Shown here piece after piece: positions 34,203 to 40,906 of a stretch of 64,000 nt of DNA (position 1 is the first letter of the stretch; each line of letters opens with the position of its first letter). The notes below the pieces were generated by a model. That model ran no database searches. It was not told where the DNA came from and saw only the letters and a list, made by a program, of their open reading frames with translations. Made by a program: the position numbers and the translations under genes. The stretch is from Streptomyces fungicidicus. GTDB lineage: Bacteria > Actinomycetota > Actinomycetes > Streptomycetales > Streptomycetaceae. Where the stretch lies: contig NZ_CP023407.1 of the NCBI RefSeq assembly GCF_003665435.1, forward strand, positions 682,001 to 746,000. Direction: 5' to 3'.

Positions 34203-34847
34203 ATGGGAACTCCGGACGATCGCGCGCCCTTGGCCGAGCGGGTCGAGCAACTGCTGGCTTTGGAGGGGCCGTTGCCCATCGTCGCGGCCGGTGATCCGGT
34301 GCTGCGTCACGGCACCGAGCCGTACGACGGGCAGTTGGGGCCCGCACTGCTGGCCCGGTTCGTGGCGGCGCTGCGGGTCACCATGCACGCGGCGCCGGGT
34401 GTCGGGCTGGCCGCGCCGCAGGTCGGGGTCGGGCTGCGGATCGCGGTGATCGAGGATCCGGCGCCGGTCCCCCAGGAGGTGCGCCTCGCCCGGGAGCGGG
34501 TGCCGCAGCCGTTCCGGGCCCTGGTCAACCCGGAGTACGAGCCGGTCGGCGCCCGCCGCTCCGGGTTCTTCGAGGGATGCCTGAGCGTGCCGGGGTACCA
34601 GGCGGTGGTGGTGCGGCCCGCGGAGGTGCGGCTGACCGGGCAGGACGAGCACGGGCGGGCGCTGGACGAGGTGTTCGGCGGCTGGCCGGCCCGGATCGTG
34701 CAGCACGAGACGGACCACCTCGACGGCACGCTCTACCTCGACCGGGCCGAGCCGCGCTCGCTGTCGTCCCACCAGGCCGTGGCGGAGCGCTGGGCGCAGC
34801 CGGCACCGGAGCGGGCGGCCCGCGAACTGGGCTTCGACCTGCCGTGA
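34203..34847 (+). CDS. def: Peptide deformylase
   Basis: 214 aa. It removes the formyl group from nascent protein N-termini. Motif 1 GVGLAAPQVG, motif 2 EGCLS (metal Cys) and motif 3 QHETDHLDG (two metal His and catalytic Glu) are complete. Streptomyces carry several deformylases; the extended N-terminus and C-terminal tail here point to an accessory copy. No GGAAT-N18-GTT site occurs in the 129 bp upstream. It converges with the disulfide reductase gene. Confidence 0.94.
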   Translation: MGTPDDRAPLAERVEQLLALEGPLPIVAAGDPVLRHGTEPYDGQLGPALLARFVAALRVTMHAAPGVGLAAPQVGVGLRIAVIEDPAPVPQEVRLARERVPQPFRALVNPEYEPVGARRSGFFEGCLSVPGYQAVVVRPAEVRLTGQDEHGRALDEVFGGWPARIVQHETDHLDGTLYLDRAEPRSLSSHQAVAERWAQPAPERAARELGFDLP

Positions 34848-34872
34848 CCGCCCCGGCGCGGTGGGGAGCCGC

Positions 34873-36318
34873 TCAGGCGTCCCGGTAGGCCTCCAGCAGG
34901 CGCAGCCACACCTCGCTGATCGTCGGGTACGACGGCACCGCGTGCCACAGGCGTCCGACGGGGACCCGGGCGGCGACGGCCACGGTCGCGGAGTGGATGA
35001 GTTCGCCGACGCCGGGACCGACCAGGGTGACGCCGCGCAGGATCTCGTCCTCGAGGTCGACGACCATGCGGGCGCGGCCCTTGTAGCCGTCGGCGTACAG
35101 GCCGGCGCCGGCCACCGAGGACAGGTCGACGTCCACGGCGCGGACGCGGTGGCCGGCGCGCTCCGCCTCGGCCAGGGAGAGGCCGACGGCGGCCGCCTCG
35201 GGGTCGGTGAAGACGACCTGGGGCACGGCGGCGTGGTCGGCGGTGGCGGCGTGCGCGCCCCACTCCTCCGTGCTCACCGGTTCGCCGGCGGCCCGGGTGA
35301 CGATGGCGGCGCCCGCGATCCGGGCCTGGTACTTGCCCTGGTGGGTGAGGAGCGCGCGGTGGTTGACGTCGCCGACGCCGTACAGCCAGTCGTGGCCGGT
35401 GACCCGGAGGCTGTCGTCCACCGGGAGCCACGAGCCGGGCTCCAGGCCGATCGTCTCCAGGCCGATGTCGTCGGTGCGCGGGGCGCGGCCGGTGGCGAAG
35501 AGGATCTCGTCGGCCTCGATCCGGTCACCGCTGTCGGTGACGACGAGGACGGTGCCGTTCTCCCTGGTCACCGATTTCACCGAGGTGCCGGTGCGGAGGT
35601 CGGCGCCGGCCTCGGTGAGCGCCTCGGCGACCAGTTCCCCGGCGAACGGCTCCATGCGGTTCAGCAGGCTCTCGCCGCGCACCAGGACGGTGACGTGCGA
35701 GCCGAGGGCCTGCCAGGCGCAGGCCATCTCGGTGGCGACCACTCCGCCGCCGACCACGATCAGCCGGCCGGGCACGGCCTGGGCGCTGGTGGCCTCCCGG
35801 CTGGTCCAGGGCCTGACCCCGGCGAGTCCGGGCAGGTCGGGAAGCCGGGCGCGGCTGCCGGTGCAGACGGCGACGGCGTGCCGGGCGGTGAGCACCGTGC
35901 TCGCGCCGTCGGCGCCGGTGACGGTGACGGTGCGCTCGCCGGTGAGCCGTCCCTGGCCGCGGTAGAGGTCGGCCCCGGTCCCCTCGAGCCAGCGGACCTG
36001 GCCGTCGTCCTTCCACTCGGAGGTGTAGGAGTTCCGGTGGGCGAGCACCGCGGCGGTGTCCAGGGGCCCCCGCACGGACTGGCTCAGGCCGGGGACGCGG
36101 CGGGCGTCGGCCCGGGCGATGACCGGGCGCAGCAGGGCCTTGCTGGGCATGCACGCCCAGTAGGAGCACTCACCGCCGACCAGTTCGCTCTCCACGACGG
36201 CGGTGGTGAGCCCGGCGGCGCGGGTGCGGTCGGCGACGTTCTCGCCCACGGGTCCGGCGCCGAGCACCACGACGTCGTAGGCGGTTGATTCCGGTTGCGT
36301 CTGTTGCGTTTCCGTCAT
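34873..36318 (-). CDS. FAD/NAD(P)-dependent disulfide oxidoreductase homologue
   Basis: 481 aa. FAD-binding VVVLGAGPVGENVA, the redox disulfide C51-x4-C56 (GECSYWACMPSK), the NAD(P) fold RLIVVGGGVVATEMA and FAD motif LYGVGDVNHR all fit the glutathione/lipoamide reductase class. The usual C-terminal active-site HPTxxE is YPTISE here, so the proton-relay His is missing, as in MerA-like and quinone-reducing members. It is unlikely to be classical dihydrolipoamide dehydrogenase. Divergent from trxC, separated by 119 bp. ATG 36318 is chosen; an upstream in-frame ATG at 36417 lies in the sigma-R region. Confidence 0.9.
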   Translation of the reverse strand: MTETQQTQPESTAYDVVVLGAGPVGENVADRTRAAGLTTAVVESELVGGECSYWACMPSKALLRPVIARADARRVPGLSQSVRGPLDTAAVLAHRNSYTSEWKDDGQVRWLEGTGADLYRGQGRLTGERTVTVTGADGASTVLTARHAVAVCTGSRARLPDLPGLAGVRPWTSREATSAQAVPGRLIVVGGGVVATEMACAWQALGSHVTVLVRGESLLNRMEPFAGELVAEALTEAGADLRTGTSVKSVTRENGTVLVVTDSGDRIEADEILFATGRAPRTDDIGLETIGLEPGSWLPVDDSLRVTGHDWLYGVGDVNHRALLTHQGKYQARIAGAAIVTRAAGEPVSTEEWGAHAATADHAAVPQVVFTDPEAAAVGLSLAEAERAGHRVRAVDVDLSSVAGAGLYADGYKGRARMVVDLEDEILRGVTLVGPGVGELIHSATVAVAARVPVGRLWHAVPSYPTISEVWLRLLEAYRDA

Positions 36319-36368
36319 GGCGTCAGTCTGGTGGGTGGTGTGCGCTGTGGCCACATGGGTAGGGGCGC

Positions 36369-36394
36369 GGAATACGTGACCGGCCGGCCGTGTT
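36369..36394 (+). promoter_or_regulatory. Sigma-R promoter for thioredoxin
   Basis: GGAAT (36369-36373), exactly 18 nt, then GTT (36392-36394): an exact sigma-R consensus on the trxC strand. The expected start is near 36400, 38 nt before the trxC ATG. Confidence 0.85.
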
Positions 36395-36437
36395 GTGGCG
36401 ACGGTCCGACCCGACACCAGGAAGAGGGAAGAACGCG

Positions 36438-36830
36438 ATGAGCAGCACCGTGGAGCTCACCAAGGAGAACTTCGACCAGACGGTCACGGACAACGGGTTC
36501 GTCCTGATCGACTTCTGGGCGGCCTGGTGCGGTCCGTGCCGTCAGTTCGCGCCCGTGTACGAGAAGGCGGCGGAGGAGAACCCCGACCTGGTCTTCGGCA
36601 AGGTGGACACCGAGGCGCAGCCGGAGCTGGCGGCGGCCTTCGGCATCCAGTCGATCCCGACCCTGATGATCGTGCGGGACCAGGTGGCGGTGTTCGCCCA
36701 GCCGGGTGCGCTGCCCGAGGCCGCGCTGACGGATGTCATCGGGCAGGCCCGCAAGCTGGACATGGACGAGGTGCGCCAGCAGATCGCCGCCCAGCAGGAG
36801 CAGCAGGGCGGGACGACGGAAGCCTCGTAG
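36438..36830 (+). CDS. trxC: Thioredoxin
   Basis: 130 aa. Active site WCGPC (Cys31, Cys34) in FVLIDFWAAWCGPCRQF and the cis-Pro loop SIPTLMI are intact. A Gln-rich C-terminal tail of about 20 residues (QQIAAQQEQQGG) extends beyond the usual 105-residue domain. It reduces protein disulfides using a thioredoxin reductase encoded elsewhere. The exact sigma-R promoter matches what I recall for S. coelicolor trxC; the symbol rests on that. GAGGGAAG precedes the ATG at 36438. Confidence 0.93.
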   Translation: MSSTVELTKENFDQTVTDNGFVLIDFWAAWCGPCRQFAPVYEKAAEENPDLVFGKVDTEAQPELAAAFGIQSIPTLMIVRDQVAVFAQPGALPEAALTDVIGQARKLDMDEVRQQIAAQQEQQGGTTEAS

Positions 36831-36888
36831 CAGCAGCTCCGTCCCCGGCCGCGGCGAGGGCAGGAGGGGGTTGCGCTTCCCTGCCGGG

Positions 36889-37926
36889 TCAGCTGGACTC
36901 GCGCCGCACCACCGACGCGCCCAGCGCCTTGTGGGCCTCGGGTGCGGCGGCCGGGTCGCGCACCGCGCGGTCGACCAGTCCGGCCAGCTCACGGCCGCAC
37001 GGCAGGTCGAGGTGGACCGTGCTCAGCCGGGGCCGCAGCAGCCGCCCCAGCATCAGGTTGTCGGCGCCGACCACGGCGGCCTCCTCCGGGATGCGGACGC
37101 CCTCGTCCTGGAGCGCGCGCATCAGCAGCATCGCGTACTCGTCGTTGTACGTGAACACGGCGTCCAGGCCGAGATCGCGCCAGCGGGCGGCGAGCCGGGC
37201 GGCGGCCCCCTCGTCGGCGGCGAGCGGCAGCTCGGTGACGGTGGCGTCCGTGCCCCGCAGGGCGGCCCGCACTCCCGCCAGGCGGGGCGCCGAGAAAGCC
37301 TCCAGGCCGGGCTCCCTCGGGACGATCACGCCGATCCGGCGGCGGCCCCGGTCGAAGAGGTGGGCGCCGGCGCTGTGGCCGACGACGTCGTGGTCCATCA
37401 GCAGGGCGTGCGCGCCCTCGACGGCCTCGGGCCCGAGGGTGACGACGGCCCGCGCCCCGGCGCGTTTGAGCACGTCGACGCCGCGCGGCCCGAGTCCGGA
37501 GCCGGGGACCAGGACCGCCACCGGCCGGAGTTCGGCCCAGGCGCGGGCGGCCTCGTCGTCGTGCACGCCGCTCGTGCCGTACTGCACGACCGTGTAGTCG
37601 AGACGGGCGAGCGCTGCCTGTAACTCGTTGATGAACTGGCTGTAGAGCGGTCCCACCGGGAAGGCCGGCGCGGGCATCAGGACGGTACGGCTGTGCCCTG
37701 CGCGCAGACTGCGGGCCGCCGCGTGCGGTACGTAGCCGAGTTCTCTGGCGGCGTCGCGGACCCGGCGGCGGGTGGGCTCGCTGATCCGGACGGCGCCGGC
37801 GTTGTTCAGGACGTAGGAGACGGTCGCGCGCGAGACGCCGGCCAGGCGGGCCACATCGGCGCTCGTGGGTACGGAGCGCGTCGGTGCGGGGGGCGCGGAC
37901 GCGGGTGTTTTCGGTATCTGCACCAT
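36889..37926 (-). CDS. LacI-family transcriptional regulator
   Basis: 345 aa. HTH SADVARLAGVSRATVSYVLNN, hinge AARSLRAGHS and a sugar-binding-protein-like effector domain (LMPAPAFPVGPLYSQFINELQ). ATG 37926 is preferred over 37938 because it lies a workable distance from AAGGA; both are in frame. No sugar genes lie next to it, so its targets are elsewhere. Second LacI gene in the window, not linked to the rhamnose operon. Confidence 0.87.
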   Translation of the reverse strand: MVQIPKTPASAPPAPTRSVPTSADVARLAGVSRATVSYVLNNAGAVRISEPTRRRVRDAARELGYVPHAAARSLRAGHSRTVLMPAPAFPVGPLYSQFINELQAALARLDYTVVQYGTSGVHDDEAARAWAELRPVAVLVPGSGLGPRGVDVLKRAGARAVVTLGPEAVEGAHALLMDHDVVGHSAGAHLFDRGRRRIGVIVPREPGLEAFSAPRLAGVRAALRGTDATVTELPLAADEGAAARLAARWRDLGLDAVFTYNDEYAMLLMRALQDEGVRIPEEAAVVGADNLMLGRLLRPRLSTVHLDLPCGRELAGLVDRAVRDPAAAPEAHKALGASVVRRESS

Positions 37927-37963
37927 GACGTACGGCATCCTTGCAGAAGCCGTAACAGGGCGC

Positions 37964-38647
37964 TCAGCCGGGTGAGTTGAGACCGCCGGCCGAGGGCGCC
38001 GGGCAGGTCACCCGGTCGACCAGGTTCGTCCACGCGGACTCCAGCCGCTCCGGCGGCATGCCGCACTGCCGGGTCAGATGGTGGACCAGCGCGGGGTCGA
38101 GCACGGCCATCAGCGTGTGGGCGAGGATCTCGCAGTCCGCGTCCGGGACCGCCTCGCGCAGCAGCAGCGTGACGTGATGGCGCAGAACGCGGCGGGACGG
38201 GTGGGTGAAGCGCCGGCCGGCCTCCGGCTCGGCCGCCAGCTGCAGTTCCAGCTCGTCGGCGGTCCTGCGGAGCAGCGCGAGGCCGAAGGCCCGCAGCCGG
38301 TCGGCCGGGGGCGCGCCAGGACCGAGCGGCGGGGGTCCGCTGAGGAACGCGGCCTGGAACTTCTTCTCGGAGTGGTCGAGGAGGGCGCTGAGCAGGCCGG
38401 TCCGGTCGCCGAAACGGCGGAAGACCGTCCCCTTGCCCACGCGGGCCGCGGCCGCCACCTCCTCCATGGTCACGCAGTCGGCCCCGCGCTCGGCCACGAG
38501 CTGCGCGGCGGCCTCCAGCAGGCGGGCCCGGTTGCGCGCGGCGTCGGCGCGCAGGCAGGGCTCGTCGACGTCGAAGCCGAGTTGCGGCAACTCACGTGGC
38601 TCGGCGGGGTCCTGGGGTGCCGGGGCTGGCGGCGGCGCGGCGGACAT
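37964..38647 (-). CDS. TetR-family repressor, divergent from FMN reductase
   Basis: 227 aa. N-terminal TetR helix-turn-helix (ARLLEAAAQLVAERGADCVTMEEVAAAARVGKGTVFRRFGDR) and a C-terminal ligand-binding helical domain. ATG 38647 is the last Met before the conserved region; the frame extends to 38752, across the operator zone. Two palindromes (38678-38689 and 38714-38727) lie in the divergent gap, as expected if it represses itself and the FMN reductase gene. Confidence 0.88.
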   Translation of the reverse strand: MSAAPPPAPAPQDPAEPRELPQLGFDVDEPCLRADAARNRARLLEAAAQLVAERGADCVTMEEVAAAARVGKGTVFRRFGDRTGLLSALLDHSEKKFQAAFLSGPPPLGPGAPPADRLRAFGLALLRRTADELELQLAAEPEAGRRFTHPSRRVLRHHVTLLLREAVPDADCEILAHTLMAVLDPALVHHLTRQCGMPPERLESAWTNLVDRVTCPAPSAGGLNSPG

Positions 38648-38677
38648 GAAGACAGCGTAAAGCATCGGGAAGAAACT

Positions 38678-38727
38678 GGACCGCGGTCCGGTTAGAGTGC
38701 TACAAACGTTAAGCGGACCCCGGTCCG
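38678..38727. promoter_or_regulatory. Paired TetR operators between the TetR and FMN-reductase genes
   Basis: GGACCGCGGTCC (38678-38689) is a perfect 12-bp palindrome and CGGACC-CC-GGTCCG (38714-38727) a perfect 6-bp inverted repeat with a 2-nt centre. Their centres are 37 bp apart and share the half-site GGACC. The adjacent TetR is the obvious candidate ligand. Confidence 0.75.
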
Positions 38728-38769
38728 GATTGTTTCGGCAGTGTTTCCCCACCTCTCTGGAGTTTCCTG

Positions 38770-39333
38770 ATGTCTGTTCGCATCCTCGCCCTTGTCGGCA
38801 GCCTCCGCGCCGGTTCGCACAACCGCCAGCTCGCGGAGGCCGCGGTCAAGCTCGCGCCCGAGGGCTCGGAGATCGCGCTCTACGAGGGGCTCTCGGAGAT
38901 CCCCTTCTACAACGAGGACATCGACGTCGAGGGCGGCGTCCCGGCCGCCGCCGCACGGCTGCGCGAGGCCGCGGGGGGCGCCGACGCGCTGCTGCTCTTC
39001 ACGCCCGAGTACAACGGTACGATGCCGGCCGTCCTGAAGAACGCCATCGACTGGCTGTCCCGCCCCTTCGGCGCGGGCGCCATCGGCGGCAAGCCGGTCG
39101 TCGTGATCGGCACCGCCTTCGGCCAGTACGGCGGTGTCTGGGCGCACGACGAGGCCCGCAAGGCCGTGGGCATCGCCGGCGGCAAGGTGATCGAGGACGT
39201 CAAGCTGTCCATCCCGGGTTCCGTGACCCGCTTCGCCGAGGTGCACCCCGCGGACGACGACGAGGTCGCCGCGCAGCTGACCGAGGTCCTCACCCGCCTG
39301 CGCGGTCACGCCGGCGAGCAGGCTGCCGCCTGA
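38770..39333 (+). CDS. NAD(P)H-dependent FMN reductase
   Basis: 187 aa flavodoxin-like fold. The FMN-phosphate loop GSLRAGSHNRQLAE, the FTPEYNGTMPAVLKNAIDWLS segment that contacts flavin, and GQYGGVWAHDEARKA are diagnostic of NADPH-dependent FMN/quinone/azo reductases. These supply reduced flavin or detoxify quinones. Control by the divergent TetR, through two palindromes, implies induction by a small (perhaps electrophilic) molecule. A hairpin starts 15 bp after its stop. Confidence 0.92.
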   Translation: MSVRILALVGSLRAGSHNRQLAEAAVKLAPEGSEIALYEGLSEIPFYNEDIDVEGGVPAAAARLREAAGGADALLLFTPEYNGTMPAVLKNAIDWLSRPFGAGAIGGKPVVVIGTAFGQYGGVWAHDEARKAVGIAGGKVIEDVKLSIPGSVTRFAEVHPADDDEVAAQLTEVLTRLRGHAGEQAAA

Positions 39334-39347
39334 CCCACCGGGAAGGC

Positions 39348-39366
39348 GCCGGGACGCCGTCCCGGC
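39348..39366 (+). terminator. Hairpin terminator after the FMN reductase gene
   Basis: GCCGGGAC/GTCCCGGC with loop GCC, a perfect 8-bp stem 15 bp beyond the stop. No T-tract, as usual in Streptomyces. Confidence 0.7.
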
Positions 39367-39438
39367 CCATCCTCCGGGGTGCCGTCGGGATCCCACCGGA
39401 TCCCGGCCCCCGCTCCGGCCCACGGCCCCACGCAGCGA

Positions 39439-39538
39439 ACCCCACTCCGCCGCACGCCACAGGGCCACCGCCCGGAGCACACCGGCCCGGACACCACCCC
39501 CGGACCGCACACTCACGGCGGACCCCACTCCGCCGCAC
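39439..39538. repeat. 17-nt direct repeat pair
   Basis: ACCCCACTCCGCCGCAC occurs at 39439-39455 and 39522-39538, 83 bp apart, in gene-free DNA. Function unknown; low-complexity GC-rich sequence makes chance possible. Confidence 0.6.
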
Positions 39539-39689
39539 CGCGCCGTGCAGCGGCCCTGAGCGCGTCGCCCGTGCGGACGACACCCCGGGCCGCGGGTGCA
39601 CCGAAGGTCATGGAGCCCCGCCGGCTCCGTCGGAGAAGGCTCGTGCCGGACCGGCCCGCGCGGCTGTCGCTGCGGGGCCGCGCGGCGAG

Positions 39690-39720
39690 AGGGGCCGGAG
39701 CCATGACGGCTCCGGCCCCT
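39690..39720. terminator. Strong bidirectional terminator hairpin
   Basis: AGGGGCCGGAGCC and GGCTCCGGCCCCT form a perfect 13-bp stem with loop ATGAC. It sits 10 bp past the leftward xdhC stop and would also catch rightward transcripts. Confidence 0.8.
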
Positions 39721-39730
39721 CGGCGTGTTC

Positions 39731-40906
39731 TCAGGCGGCCGTCGCCGCGCTCCGGGTGTCGTGGTGGATCGGGGTCCCCGAGTCCGTCAGGGGGACCCCC
39801 GTGCCGCCCCGGCGGGCCGCGACGATCTCCGCCGCGATGGACAGGGCCGTCTCCTCCGGCGTGCGGGCTCCGAGGTCGAGACCGATCGGGGAGCGGAGGC
39901 GGGCCAGCTCCCGCTCCCCCACGCCCGCCTCGCGCAGCCGCCGCTCCCGGTCGCGGTGGGTGCGGCGGGAGCCCATCGCGCCGACGAACGCCACCGGCAG
40001 CGCCAGCGCCTCCGTCAGCAGTGGTACGTCGAACTTCGCGTCGTGGGTGAGGACGCACAGCACCGTGCGCGCGTCGGTCTCCGTGCCCCGGAGATAGCGG
40101 TGCGGCCAGTCGACGACGATCTCGTCGGCCTCCGGGAAGCGGGCCCGGGTCGCGAACACCGGCCGCGCGTCGCACACCGTGACGTGGTAGCCGAGGAACT
40201 TGCCCGTCCGCACCAGCGCCGCCGCGAAGTCGATCGCCCCGAAGACGATCATGCGGGGCGGCGGCACCGACGACTCCACGAGCAGGGTCAGACCGCCGGG
40301 GCAGTACGCCCCTCCGCCCGGCCCCGTCCGGGAGGAGTCCGGTCCCGCTCCGTCCCCCGGGACGGCGACCGTGCCGGTGCGCCCGGCCTCCAGCAGGGCC
40401 CCGGCCGCTCCCGCCGCCGTCCGGTCCAGCTCCGCCGTCCCGCCGAGGCCACCGTCGTACGACCCGTCCGGGCGTACGAGGAGGGCCTTGCCGAGGAGTT
40501 CCGCCGGGCCGTCGACGACCCGGGCGAGCGCCCCCGGCTCGCCCCGCAGGACGGCGGTGAGCGCCGCCCGCAGCACCTCCCGGACCGGGGCCCGGCCGCC
40601 GACCGGCGTCACCATGATGTCGATCACCCCGCCGCAGGTCAGGCCGACCGCGAAGGCGTCCTCGTCGCTGTACCCGAAGCGCTCCACACGGGTCTCGCCG
40701 TCCTCGAGCGCCCGGGCGCACAGCTCGTACACCGCGCCCTCCACGCACCCGCCCGAGACCGAGCCGATCGCCGTGCCGCCGCTGTCGACGGCGAGGGCGG
40801 CGCCGGGGCCGCGCGGTGCGCTGCCGCCCACGGACACCACGGTGGCCACGGCGAACTCCCGGCCCTCGGCCAGCCAGCGTTGAAGCTCGCCCGCGATGTC
40901 AAGCAC
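39731..40906 (-). CDS. xdhC: XdhC-family molybdenum cofactor chaperone
   Basis: 391 aa. XdhC/CoxI proteins bind the mature Mo cofactor, allow its sulfuration and insert it into the large subunit. The N-terminal XdhC domain has VVSVGGSAPRGPGAALAV and GSVSGGCVEGAV; the C-terminal Rossmann-like domain has MIVFGAIDFAAALV and VGAMGSRRTHRDR. The start GTG 40906 overlaps the end of the Mo-subunit gene by 8 nt. Its place as last gene of the operon matches paoD/xdhC in other bacteria. Confidence 0.93.
   Translation of the reverse strand: MLDIAGELQRWLAEGREFAVATVVSVGGSAPRGPGAALAVDSGGTAIGSVSGGCVEGAVYELCARALEDGETRVERFGYSDEDAFAVGLTCGGVIDIMVTPVGGRAPVREVLRAALTAVLRGEPGALARVVDGPAELLGKALLVRPDGSYDGGLGGTAELDRTAAGAAGALLEAGRTGTVAVPGDGAGPDSSRTGPGGGAYCPGGLTLLVESSVPPPRMIVFGAIDFAAALVRTGKFLGYHVTVCDARPVFATRARFPEADEIVVDWPHRYLRGTETDARTVLCVLTHDAKFDVPLLTEALALPVAFVGAMGSRRTHRDRERRLREAGVGERELARLRSPIGLDLGARTPEETALSIAAEIVAARRGGTGVPLTDSGTPIHHDTRSAATAA

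Larger units (their letters stand above)
39334..39730. other. 397-bp gene-free interval between FMN reductase and xdhC
   Basis: It holds two terminator-like hairpins (39348-39366 and 39690-39720) and a 17-nt direct repeat (39439-39455 and 39522-39538). No conserved coding frame is seen. Weak open frames cross it on the minus strand but have no family match. Confidence 0.6.

Noticed and set aside
37931..37954. TACGGC/GCCGTA inverted repeat with 12-nt spacer in the leader of the second LacI gene
   Set aside because: Spacing is not that of a LacI operator and a 6-bp match is expected by chance in such GC-rich DNA.
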